DNA from: Verticiella alkaliphila
Lineage (GTDB): Bacteria; Pseudomonadota; Gammaproteobacteria; Burkholderiales; Burkholderiaceae_B
NCBI RefSeq assembly: GCF_018904615.1
Contig: NZ_JADCNH010000024.1
Span: forward strand, 1 to 64,000
Direction of reading: 5' to 3'
Length of the DNA stretch: 64,000 bases
Numbering within the stretch: position 1 is the stretch's first letter; the number at the start of each line of letters is the position of its first letter. A program made the position numbers and the translations under genes. Below are positions 38,819-50,329 of this stretch, piece after piece. The notes beneath the pieces were generated by a model. The model was given only the letters and a program-made list of their open reading frames with translations, did no database searches and was not told the origin of the DNA.

Positions 38819-40986
38819 GTGAACGAGGCCCTGGAGCGCGATATCGACGCGCTGATGCATGCGCGTCATGCGGATCCCTTTGCTGTCCTGGGCCCGCATG
38901 ACACCGAGAACGGCCGCGAGATTCGCGCCTGGATGCCCGGTGCCGTCAGCATCGAAGCCGTCGCTGCCGATGGCGAGGACGTGCAGACACTGCATGCCGT
39001 GCGCGACGGCTTCTTTCGTGGTGCGGGCCCGCAGGGCACGTATCGGCTGCGCGTGCAGTGGCCTCACGGCACGCATGAGACCGAAGATCCTTACGCGTTC
39101 GGCAACATCCTCGACGAATCGGATCTTCACGCGTTTCGCGAAGGCCGTCATGGCGCCCTGGACGAGCGGCTCGGCGCCCACGCCTGCACGTGGCATGGCG
39201 TGGCCGGCACCCGTTTTGCAGTGTGGGCGCCAAACGCCCGCCGGGTATCGGTGGTGGGCGACTTCAACAGCTGGGATGGCCGGCGCCATCCCATGCGGTT
39301 GCGCTTCACCGCGGGCGTCTGGGAGCTCTTCCTGCCAGGCGTCGGCCCAGGGTCACGCTACAAGTTCGAGATCCTCGGTGCGCACGGCGGCGTGAGCCAG
39401 CGTGCCGACCCTTTTGCCCGGCAAACCGAGGCGCCGCCAGGTACGGCATCGATCGTGGTCGACCCGACGCCGTTCGCCTTCACGGATGCGGAGTGGATGG
39501 CGCAGCGCGCCGAACGCCATGCGCTGGATGCCCCGATCAGCATCTACGAAGTCCATGCCGGCTCCTGGCGCCGCGAGGATGGGCGCGAGCTCAACTGGCA
39601 TGCCCTGGCCGACCGCCTCGTGCCCTACGTGAAGGCCCTGGGCTTCACGCACATCGAGCTGATGCCCATCATGGAGCATCCGTTCGGCGGCTCCTGGGGC
39701 TATCAGCCGCTGGGCCTGTTCGCGCCCACGGCACGCTATGGTTCGCCAGCGGATTTCGCCTATTTCGTGAACGCCTGCCATGCAGCGCACATCGGTGTCA
39801 TCCTGGACTGGGTGCCAGCGCACTTCCCGAACGACGCGCATGGGCTGGTCGAATTCGACGGGACGGCGCTCTTCGAGCACGCCGATCCGCGGGAGGGCTA
39901 CCACCCCGACTGGAACACGATGATCTACAACCTCGGGCGCAACGAGGTTCGCAATTTCATGATCGCAAGCGGGATCGCCTGGCTGCAGCGTTTTCACGTC
40001 GATGGGCTGCGCGTGGATGCCGTGGCCTCCATGCTGTATCGCGACTACAGCCGCAAGGCCGGCGAATGGGTGCCGAACATCCATGGTGGGCGCGAGAACC
40101 TCGAATCCATCACTTTCCTGCAGGCCCTGAATGAGGCCGTGGACACGCGGTGTCCTGGCGCCATCACGATCGCCGAGGAATCGACCGCGTGGCCCGGCGT
40201 CACCGCGCCCGTGCGCGACGGCGGGCTGGGCTTTCACTACAAGTGGAACATGGGCTGGATGCACGACACCCTCCACTACCTGGAACAGGACCCGATCCAC
40301 CGGCGCTTTCATCACCACCACATGACGTTCGGCCTGGTCTATGCGTGGTCCGAGCATTTCGTCCTGCCTCTCTCGCACGACGAAGTGGTGCATGGCAAAG
40401 GCTCGCTGCTGGGCAAGATGCCGGGCGACGACTGGCAGCGCTTTGCGAATCTGCGCGCGTACTTCGGCTTCCTGTGGACGCATCCGGGGAAGAAGCTGCT
40501 CTTCATGGGCGGCGAGATTGCGCAGCGGGCCGAGTGGAACCACGATGCCGAACTCGCCTGGAACACGCTCGACGATCCTCGCCATCGCGGCGTCCAACAC
40601 CTGGTGCGTGACCTCAATCGCGTCTATCGGGAACTGCCCGCGCTGCACCAGCGCGACGCGAATCCCGATGGGTTTGCCTGGGTGGTGGGCGACGACAGCA
40701 CGAACAGCGTGCTGGCCTATCTGCGTCAGGCACCCGGCACCGCCCCGGTGCTCGTGGTGGTCAACCTGACGCCGGTGCCACGCGGCGATTACCGCATCGG
40801 CGTGCCCCATGCCGGCTTCTGGGCAGAGCGTCTGAACAGCGACGCCGATCTCTATGGCGGCTCAGGCATGGGGAATGCGGGAGGGCGAGCCACGGATGAC
40901 GTCACTGCGCATGGCTTTGCGCAGTCGCTGAGTCTGGTCCTTCCTCCGTTGTCCACTCTCATCCTCCAGCTCGAAGGATTCGCATC

Positions 40987-40990
<4 letters not shown>
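38819..40990 (+). CDS. glgB: 1,4-alpha-glucan branching enzyme GlgB
   Basis: A 723-residue GH13 branching enzyme. The start is GTG 38819 with GAGGAAG 4 nt upstream, giving [20 protein letters not shown]; the frame stays open upstream but overlaps treS. N-terminal CBM48-type domains ([20 protein letters not shown]) precede the catalytic barrel with [20 protein letters not shown]-like residues (aspartate ~400), [11 protein letters not shown] (glutamate ~453) and [15 protein letters not shown] (~521). Length matches E. coli GlgB (728). It introduces alpha-1,6 branches into the glucan made by GlgA or GlgE. Its stop overlaps the glgX start as ATGA. Confidence 0.93.
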
Positions 40991-43106
<2,116 letters not shown>

Positions 43107-43107
<1 letters not shown>

Positions 43108-44981
43108 TGGCAAACGATTTCACGTACGCTTTTGGCCCGACGGTACTGGACGACGGACGCACGCGCTTTCGCCTGTGGGCGCCGAACGCTGAGGCGGTCC
43201 GCCTCGAAATCGGTGGGCAGGACACCGTCCCCATGCAATCCGCACAGGATGGGTGGTGGGAAGCGGTGGCCGAGTGCCCCGCGGGCGCGCGCTATCGCTT
43301 TGGCGTGGGCGAGGTGTCCGTCCCCGATCCAGCCTCTCGCCAGCAGGACAACGACGTCCACGATGCCAGCATCGTGTTGTCCGCCGAGGGCTATGCCTGG
43401 CGGCATCCCGAATGGCGCGGCAGGCCCTGGCACGAGACGGTGCTCTACGAGCTGCATCCCGGCGTGCTGGGCGGCTTCGCGGGCGTGACGGCACGGCTGC
43501 CCGAGCTGGCCTCGCTGGGCATCACGGCGGTCGAGCTGATGCCGATCGCGGATTTCCCCGGCCCGCGCAATTGGGGCTATGACGGCGTGCTGCCCTACGC
43601 CGTGGACACGGCGTACGGCACGCCCGACGAATTGCGCCTGCTGATCGACACCGCGCATGGCCTGGGCATGATGGTATTTCTCGACGTGGTCTACAACCAC
43701 TTCGGCCCGGACGGCAATTATCTCAATCACTACGCGAGCGACTTCTTTCGCGACGACCTGCAGACGCCGTGGGGCCCAGCGATCGACTTTCGCCGTCCGC
43801 AGGTGCGCCAGTTCTTCGCCGAGAATGCCCTCTACTGGCTGCGCGAATTCCGCTTCGACGGGCTGCGGTTCGATGCCGTGCATGCGATCCCGGACATGGC
43901 CTGGCTGGACGAGATGGCCGCGTTCGTGCGCAGCCACCTGCCCGCCGAGCGCCACGTTCACCTGGTACTGGAGAACGACGACAACTCGGCGTCGCATCTG
44001 CACAAGGATTTCGATGCGCAGTGGAACGACGACGCGCATCACGTGCTGCACGTGCTGCTCACGGACGAGCGCGACGGCTACTACGGCGATTATGCCGACC
44101 AGCCGGAAGCCCGCCTTGCCCGGTGCCTTGCTGAGGGCTTTGTCTATCAGGGCGAGCCCTCTGCGCACCGCAAAGGCGAGCCGCGCGGCGAACCGAGTGC
44201 GGATCTGCCGCCCACGGCCTTCGTCATGTTCCTGCAGAACCACGACCAGATCGGCAACCGGGCGTTTGGCGAGCGTCTGACGACGCTGCTCGACGCCCGC
44301 GCGCCGCGTGACGAGCCCAATCCGCTGGCGGCAGCCGTGGCCCTCACGCTGCTCACGCCGCACATTCCCATGATCTTCATGGGCGAGGAGATCGGCTCGA
44401 AGGCGCCTTTCCTGTACTTCACGAGCCATCACGAGACGCTCGCCCAGGCCGTGCGTGACGGTCGACGCAAGGAGTTCTCGGGCTTTGCCGCCTTCGCGGG
44501 CGGCGGGCCGATGACCGATCTGCCCGATCCCAATGCGCGCGCGACCTTCGCGCGCTCTGCGCCCGGGGATCCGCATGCCGTGCACGTGGACGAGAGCATC
44601 TGGTCCGCCTTCTACTGGCGCCTGCTCAAGGTACGCCGGCAGGCGTTGGCGCCCCGACTGCCCGGCTCGAGCGCGCTCGGCGCCGACGTGCTGGGCGAGA
44701 AGTGCGTTCAAGCGCGCTGGCGCCTGGGCGACGGTGCCCGCCTGCACCTGCTCGTGAATCTGAGCCAGCAGGATGTGGCGCTGCCCGACGCAGCCCTTAT
44801 GGGCGACGTGCTGTTCGAGACCCGCCCAGGGCTTGCCGAGGGCGTCCGGCACGGCAGGCTGCTGGCAGGTGGTCTGCTCGCCATGCTGGACAAGTCCGAT
44901 GCTGCCGCCAGCCTTCCCTCGCCACAATCGGCCGAACGCGATGACATCGCGCAGCGCACCGTGGTCGGAGGCGCCTCGTGA
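43107..44981 (+). CDS. treZ: Malto-oligosyltrehalose trehalohydrolase TreZ
   Basis: A 624-residue GH13 enzyme that releases trehalose from malto-oligosyl trehalose. Motifs: FRLWAPNAEAVRLEIGG (CBM48-like), VLYELHPGVLGGFAGV, FLDVVYNHFGPDGNYL, the nucleophile in FDGLRFDAVHAI (~256), the acid in LVLENDDNSASHL and FLQNHDQIGNRAFGERL. Two adjacent ATGs (43104 and 43107) are possible; 43107 has the better spacing from GAGGAG at 43096-43101, and the earlier one would overlap glgX as ATGA. It acts after TreY, encoded two genes downstream. Confidence 0.92.
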
Positions 44982-47059
44982 GCGATCTGGATCGGCTGGC
45001 CCACGCGGCCGGCGTGGCACTGGACTGGCAGGATGCCCGCGGCCAGCCCCAACGGGTGGCGCCGGAAGTGGCCCAGCGCGTCCTGAATGCGCTGGGTCTG
45101 CCTGCCGACGACGCGGCGAGCCGCGCGCAGAGCCTGGCCGTGCTCGCCGACGAAGCGCGGGCGTGTCCGCCGCTCGTGACCGCGCAAGCCGGCAGTCCGA
45201 TCATCGTGACAGGCGCAGGGCGCAGTGATCTGGCCTATTGCATCGAACAGGAGGACGGCACGCGCGTGACCGGCACGGCGGACAGCACAGGCGAAGGGCG
45301 GCTGCGTCTGCCCGCGTTGGCCGAGGCTGGTTATCATCGCCTGATCCTGGGCCAGCAGGAACTGACCCTCGCGAACGCACCTGCGCGTGGCTTCACCGTG
45401 CAGGATCTTCCTGCAGGTCGAGGTCGGCCCTGGGGCGTGGCGGCCCAACTCTACAGCCTGCGACGCTCGGCGGCCGGCACGGGAGACGCGCGCGGCGTGG
45501 GCGATTTCACGGCGCTCACGCGGCTCGCGGCCAGCGTGGCGCGGGCGGGGGGAGACGCTGTTGCCATCAGCCCCGTGCACGCCATGTTCAGTGCGGACAC
45601 GCATCGCTATAGCCCCTACGCGCCGTCGAGCCGGCTGTTCCTGAATGCCGTGCATGCGGACCCGCGCGACACCTTTTCGCCTCGGGCCGTCGAGGCTGCG
45701 CTCGCAGTGACGGGTGCAGGCGAACGCCTGCTGACGCTCGAGGACGCCGAACTGGTGGAATGGCCCGAGGTGGCTCGCCTGCGGCTGGACTTGCTCGCGC
45801 ATCTGTTCGCGGGCTTTCCGGCCAACGCCAGCCCGGCAGCCGCCACGCAGTTCGAGTCATTCCTGAATCAGGGCGGCGACACCCTCATGCGCCACGCGCG
45901 CTTCGAAGCGCTGCATGAGCACTATGTGGCCCAAGGCAACTTCGATTGGCGGCAGTGGCCCGCCGAACACCGCGATCCCACGAACCCGGCCGTGACCGCG
46001 TTCGCGCAAGCGCATGCCGAGCGGGTGCGTTTTCACGCCTTTGTGCAGTGGCTCGCCGATCTCGGCCTGGCCAAGGCGCACCGCACCGCCATCGGCGCGG
46101 GCATGCGCATTGGCCTCATCGCCGATCTCGCCGTGGGCACCGACCCGGCGGGCAGCCATGCCTGGAGCCGCCAGGAGGAGATCACGACAGGCTTGTCGCC
46201 CGGCGCGCCGCCCGACATCTACAACCCGAAGGGTCAGGCGTGGGGCCTCACGGCGTTCTCGCCGCGCGCCCTGCGCCGTCACGGCTATGCCGCCTACCTG
46301 GAGATGCTGCGCGCGGCCTTAGCCCACGCCGGTGGCCTGCGCATCGATCATGCACTCGGGCTGGCGCGCCTCTGGCTCGTCCCTGAGGGCGCACCACCCA
46401 GCGAGGGCGCCTACGTCAGCCTGCCCTTCGAGGATCTCATGCGCCTGACGGCGCTCGAGTCGCATCGACATCGGGCGCTGATCCTCGGCGAGAACCTCGG
46501 CACCGTGCCAGAAGGCTTCAACGCGCAGATCGCCCGCTACGGCATGCTCGGCATGCAGGTGCTCTGGTTCCAGCGCGACAACGCCTGGCCGCCTGGCTTC
46601 GTGCCACCGTCGCAGTGGAATACGGGCGACATGGCGACGACCAGCACGCACGATCTGCCCACGGTGGCGGGCTGGTGGCAAGGCCGCGACATCGATTGGC
46701 GCAGTCGCCTGGATCTCCTTGGCGACGGCTCCGAATCGGAGGAACGGGCCGCGCGCGCGGGTGACCGACACGCACTCTGGAAGGCGATCCGCCCGGCCCC
46801 CGAGGCGCCCGAACCCGCGCCGGAAAGCCCCCCGGTGGACGATGCCATCGACTTCCTGGGACGCACCGCCAACGATCTCGTGTTGCTGCCGCTCGAAGAC
46901 GCCCTCGGCCTGGTGGAGCAGCCCAACCTGCCCGGCACCATCGATTCCCATCCCAATTGGCGCCGGCGTCTGCCGGTGGCCGCCGACGACCTGGCGGGCC
47001 AGGCACCGGCTGCCGCCCGTCTGCAACGCCTGGCTGACGCGAGAACCCGCTCATCATGA
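44978..47059 (+). CDS. malQ: 4-alpha-glucanotransferase MalQ (amylomaltase)
   Basis: A 693-residue GH77 enzyme that shuffles alpha-1,4-glucan segments. Start is GTG 44978, overlapping the treZ stop as GTGA. The core shows RPWGVAAQLYSLRRS, HRYSPYAPSSRLFLNAVHAD, the nucleophile region GGLRIDHALGLARLWLVP, the acid/base in LGENLGTVPEGF and the third carboxylate in TSTHDLPTVAGWW. Length equals E. coli MalQ (694). In this operon it would recycle short malto-oligosaccharides left by GlgX and TreZ. It also overlaps treY by 4 nt. Confidence 0.92.
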   Translation: MSDLDRLAHAAGVALDWQDARGQPQRVAPEVAQRVLNALGLPADDAASRAQSLAVLADEARACPPLVTAQAGSPIIVTGAGRSDLAYCIEQEDGTRVTGTADSTGEGRLRLPALAEAGYHRLILGQQELTLANAPARGFTVQDLPAGRGRPWGVAAQLYSLRRSAAGTGDARGVGDFTALTRLAASVARAGGDAVAISPVHAMFSADTHRYSPYAPSSRLFLNAVHADPRDTFSPRAVEAALAVTGAGERLLTLEDAELVEWPEVARLRLDLLAHLFAGFPANASPAAATQFESFLNQGGDTLMRHARFEALHEHYVAQGNFDWRQWPAEHRDPTNPAVTAFAQAHAERVRFHAFVQWLADLGLAKAHRTAIGAGMRIGLIADLAVGTDPAGSHAWSRQEEITTGLSPGAPPDIYNPKGQAWGLTAFSPRALRRHGYAAYLEMLRAALAHAGGLRIDHALGLARLWLVPEGAPPSEGAYVSLPFEDLMRLTALESHRHRALILGENLGTVPEGFNAQIARYGMLGMQVLWFQRDNAWPPGFVPPSQWNTGDMATTSTHDLPTVAGWWQGRDIDWRSRLDLLGDGSESEERAARAGDRHALWKAIRPAPEAPEPAPESPPVDDAIDFLGRTANDLVLLPLEDALGLVEQPNLPGTIDSHPNWRRRLPVAADDLAGQAPAAARLQRLADARTRSS

Positions 47060-49827
47060 CCGCCCCGCGCGCCACCGTGCGCCTGCAGTTCCATCCCGAA
47101 TTCACGCTGGATGATGCCGTCCCCCTGGTCGATTACTTCGCCAGTCTGGGCGTCAGTCATGTCTACGCGTCCCCACTCACCGAGGCCCGCGACGGCTCCA
47201 CCCACGGCTACGACGTCATCGACCACGGTCGCATCCGGCACGCACTGGGCGGTGAGCTGGCGCTGCGACGCCTGGTGGATCGCCTGCGCGCCGCCGGCAT
47301 GGGCCTCATCCTGGACATCGTGCCCAATCACATGGGAACGGGCTGCGCCAACCCCTGGTGGTGGGACGTCCTGCGCTGGGGACCGGAGAGCCGCTACGCC
47401 GGGCACTTTGACATCGACTGGCGTGCGCCCGATCCGGCGCTGACCGGCAAGATCCTTGCGCCGTTCCTGGGCGGCGCCTATGGTGCCGAGCTTGCGAGCG
47501 GCGATCTGCGTCTGGTGTTCGATGCGCCCAGCGGTGCATTCGAGATCCGCTATCACGACAACCGCTTTCCCGTGACGCCCGCGAGTTTCGCCGGCATCTT
47601 TGCGAGCGTGCCAGGTTCGCCCACGGCGGCCGGGCTCGCGGATACCTTCGCGGCCCTGACGCCGGGTACCGCGTGGCACGCCCGCCAGGCCGCCTGCACC
47701 ACGTTGCGCGCAGCCGCCGGCGAACCCACCGTGCGCGCCGTGATCGATGCGGCCCTGGTGGCCCATGACCCTGCCGAGCCGGCCGGGCGCGAGCGACTGC
47801 ACCAGCTGCTCGAACGCCAGCACTATCGCCTCACGTGGTGGCGCAACGCGGCCGAGCAAATCAATTGGCGGCGCTTCTTCGAGATCAGCGACCTCGTCGG
47901 CGTGCGCGTGGAAGAACCCGAAGTCTTTGCCGACGTCCACGCCCTCATCGTGCGGCTCTACGCCGAAGGCATCATCGATGGCGTGCGCATCGACCACGTC
48001 GATGGCCTCACGGACCCGCGCGGCTACTGCCGTGCCCTGCGCGCTGCGCTGCGCGCCGTTGCCCAGGAACGCCCAGGCGAATTGGCCGGGGACGAGCCGG
48101 TGGTGCTCGTGGAGAAGATCCTCGGTGCGCATGAAACGATGCCCGAGGACTGGGACGTCGATGGCACGAGTGGCTACGACTTCATGGCCGAGGTGGGCGG
48201 CGTGCTGCACGATGCCGAGGGCGAGGCCCCGCTCACAACACTCTGGAAGAGCGTGTCGGGCGAGCGCCGCGACATCTCGGTGTTGGTGCCGGAAGCCCGG
48301 CGCATGCTCATCTCCCGCCACTTCGCGGGTGAACACGAGAACCTTGCGCGCGCCCTGCATGGCATTGCACAGGAAAGTGCGCAGTCCAGAGACTGGAGCC
48401 TGGCTGCCATCCGCCGCACGCTCACCGAGCTGCTCGTCGCCTTCCCCGTCTATCGCACCTATGGCGGTCTGCACGGGCGTACCGACGCCGATCAGGTGTT
48501 CTTTCGCGAAGCGGTCGAGGCAGCCCGTGCCCGCTTGCAAGCCGACGACCAGGTGCTCCTGGACCAGATCGATGCCTGGCTCGGCGGGGAAACCGCGGCC
48601 AACCATCCGCCCGGACCGCGTCGCAATGCCCGGCTCACGGCCATCCGGCGATTCCAGCAACTGACCGCGCCCCTGGCGGCCAAGTCGCTGGAGGACACGG
48701 TGTTCTTCCGCTACGGGCGCCTGCTCTCGCGCAACGAGGTGGGTGCCGAACCTGGCGTTTTCGCCCTGAGCGTGGCGGATTTCCACGCGGCGGGGCAGGC
48801 GCGTGCGAAGCATTGGCCGCAGGCCATGCTGGCCACGGCCACCCATGACCACAAACGCGGCGAGGACGCCCGGATGCGCCTGGCCGTGGTGAGCGAAGTG
48901 CCGGAAGCCTGGCGCACGTTCGCCGAGAGCTGGATGTCGTCGGCAGAAGACGCCCCGCACCCTGCTGACCAGTACATGCTGCTAAGCACGCTCGTGGCGG
49001 CCTGGGCACCCGATCTCGGCGTGAACGACGAAGCCGGCATCGATGCGTTGCGAGAACGTGTCGATGCGTGGCAGGTGAAGTCGCTGCGCGAAGGCAAGCT
49101 GCGCTCGACGTGGTTCGCGCCAGACACGGACTACGAGGCCCGCTGCTCGGCCTTCCTCACCGAGCGCCTCGCACCGGGGCCGCATCGCGACGCGCTCTAT
49201 GCCTTCGTGACGATGATCGCGCCCGCCGGCGCCATCAAGAGCCTGGCTCAGACGCTGGTGCGCCTCACGTTCCCGGGCGTGCCCGATCTTTACCAAGGCA
49301 CGGAATTCTGGGATTTCAGCCTGACGGATCCGGACAACCGCCGGCCGGTGGATTTCGACGCTCGTATCGAGGCCCTTGGCCAGCCCCTGTCGGGCCCTGG
49401 TGCGTTGCAAACCTGGCAAGACGGGCGCGTCAAGCAATGGCTGGTGCGGCGTGCCCTTGGGTTGCGTCAGCGCGAACCTGCGCTCTTCGTGGGCGGCGAC
49501 TACGTGCCGCTCGTCGTGACGGGCGCACACGCCGATGACGTTATCGCCTATGCCCGACGCCAGGGCGACGCCATCGCGCTGGTGATCGTGCCGCGGCGCG
49601 CCGCCGCGCGCCTGGGCCAGACGGGCGAAGCGACCGCATCGCTGCCGCTGCTGCCTGCCGAGCGCTGGGCGGACACGCAGATCGTCCTGCCCGACGCATG
49701 GTCCGACATCACGTGGGCTGACGCCCTCGCCCGCCTCGATGCCCCGGCCATTGCCGCCACCCAAGGCCGACTGCCGCTCGCGCAGGTGCTGGCGGACTTC
49801 CCTGTCGCGCTGCTGCGCCGCGAATAG
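47056..49827 (+). CDS. treY: Malto-oligosyltrehalose synthase TreY
   Basis: A 923-residue GH13 enzyme that turns the reducing-end glucose linkage of malto-oligosaccharides into a trehalose unit. It opens TVRLQFHPEFTLDDAVPLVD, with VSHVYASPLTEARDGSTHGY and ILDIVPNHMGTG typical of TreY. The nucleophile lies in DGVRIDHVDGLTDPRGY and the acid in LVEKILGAHETMPEDW. The C-terminal ATATHDHKRGEDARMRL, VRLTFPGVPDLYQGTEFWDF and DNRRPVDFDARI are also characteristic. Start ATG 47056 overlaps the malQ stop. With TreZ it makes trehalose from glucan without phosphorylated intermediates. Confidence 0.93.
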   Translation: MTAPRATVRLQFHPEFTLDDAVPLVDYFASLGVSHVYASPLTEARDGSTHGYDVIDHGRIRHALGGELALRRLVDRLRAAGMGLILDIVPNHMGTGCANPWWWDVLRWGPESRYAGHFDIDWRAPDPALTGKILAPFLGGAYGAELASGDLRLVFDAPSGAFEIRYHDNRFPVTPASFAGIFASVPGSPTAAGLADTFAALTPGTAWHARQAACTTLRAAAGEPTVRAVIDAALVAHDPAEPAGRERLHQLLERQHYRLTWWRNAAEQINWRRFFEISDLVGVRVEEPEVFADVHALIVRLYAEGIIDGVRIDHVDGLTDPRGYCRALRAALRAVAQERPGELAGDEPVVLVEKILGAHETMPEDWDVDGTSGYDFMAEVGGVLHDAEGEAPLTTLWKSVSGERRDISVLVPEARRMLISRHFAGEHENLARALHGIAQESAQSRDWSLAAIRRTLTELLVAFPVYRTYGGLHGRTDADQVFFREAVEAARARLQADDQVLLDQIDAWLGGETAANHPPGPRRNARLTAIRRFQQLTAPLAAKSLEDTVFFRYGRLLSRNEVGAEPGVFALSVADFHAAGQARAKHWPQAMLATATHDHKRGEDARMRLAVVSEVPEAWRTFAESWMSSAEDAPHPADQYMLLSTLVAAWAPDLGVNDEAGIDALRERVDAWQVKSLREGKLRSTWFAPDTDYEARCSAFLTERLAPGPHRDALYAFVTMIAPAGAIKSLAQTLVRLTFPGVPDLYQGTEFWDFSLTDPDNRRPVDFDARIEALGQPLSGPGALQTWQDGRVKQWLVRRALGLRQREPALFVGGDYVPLVVTGAHADDVIAYARRQGDAIALVIVPRRAAARLGQTGEATASLPLLPAERWADTQIVLPDAWSDITWADALARLDAPAIAATQGRLPLAQVLADFPVALLRRE

Positions 49828-49840
49828 CGGGGCTCTTCGT

Positions 49841-49862
49841 CCCGGCGCCGCGCGGCGCCGGG
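49841..49862 (+). terminator. GC hairpin after treY
   Basis: A perfect 22-bp palindrome, CCCGGCGCC/GGCGCCGGG around GCGC, starts 14 nt after the treY stop and is followed by a T-rich stretch (AACTCTCTTT). It probably ends or attenuates transcription of the main operon before the ASRT-glucoamylase pair. Confidence 0.55.
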
Positions 49863-49947
49863 AACTCTCTTTGCTGAAGCATTCGTGACGTGGCCCTGCG
49901 GCCGCGGCCCGTCCATCGTGGGCGCGGCGCCCGGACGAGGACACGAC

Positions 49948-50319
49948 ATGAGCATCGGCAAGACGCATTGGGCCATCGCGGAAGGCTATATCCCCGGCAA
50001 GAGTGTGGACGACAGCCGCGAACTGCTGTCGCACGAAACGGCCTGCATCCTCAACGCCAATGATGCGCCTGCCCATGTGCGCATCCTGCTGTACTTCGCG
50101 GATCGCGAGCCTGTCGGCCCGTACGAGGTGACAGTGGCGCCGCGCCGCACGCTGCACCTGCGCTTCAACGACCTGACGGATCCCGCCCCCGTGCCGCGCG
50201 ATACCGACTATGCCTCGACCTTCGAATCGGACGTGCCGATCGTGGTACAGCACACCCGGCTGGACTCGCGCCACCCGAACATTGCGCTCCTGTCCACCAT
50301 GGCCTTTGCCGGCAACTGA
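49948..50319 (+). CDS. ASRT-family (sensory rhodopsin transducer-like) protein
   Basis: A 123-residue protein highly similar in pattern to the Anabaena sensory rhodopsin transducer family. It reads MSIGKTHWAIAEGYIPGKSV, LSHETACILNANDAPAHVRI, YFADREPVGPYEVTVAPRR, HLRFNDLTDPAPVPRDTDYA and VPIVVQHTRLDSRHPNIALL, the hallmark blocks of that beta-sandwich. The founder is a soluble tetramer that binds sensory rhodopsin. No rhodopsin gene is present here. Instead it sits 10 nt before a GH15 glucoamylase-type gene and after the trehalose/glycogen operon. This supports earlier suggestions that the ASRT fold is a small-molecule, possibly sugar, binding module. Its true role is unknown. Confidence 0.88.
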   Translation: MSIGKTHWAIAEGYIPGKSVDDSRELLSHETACILNANDAPAHVRILLYFADREPVGPYEVTVAPRRTLHLRFNDLTDPAPVPRDTDYASTFESDVPIVVQHTRLDSRHPNIALLSTMAFAGN

Positions 50320-50329
50320 CGGGAGGCCC

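Noticed and set aside
46537-48960. Very long open frame (about 800 codons) antisense to malQ and treY
   Set aside because: It has low-complexity Arg/Gly/His/Ala-rich composition and no domain. It is the usual open antisense frame of GC-rich genes; malQ and treY are certain.
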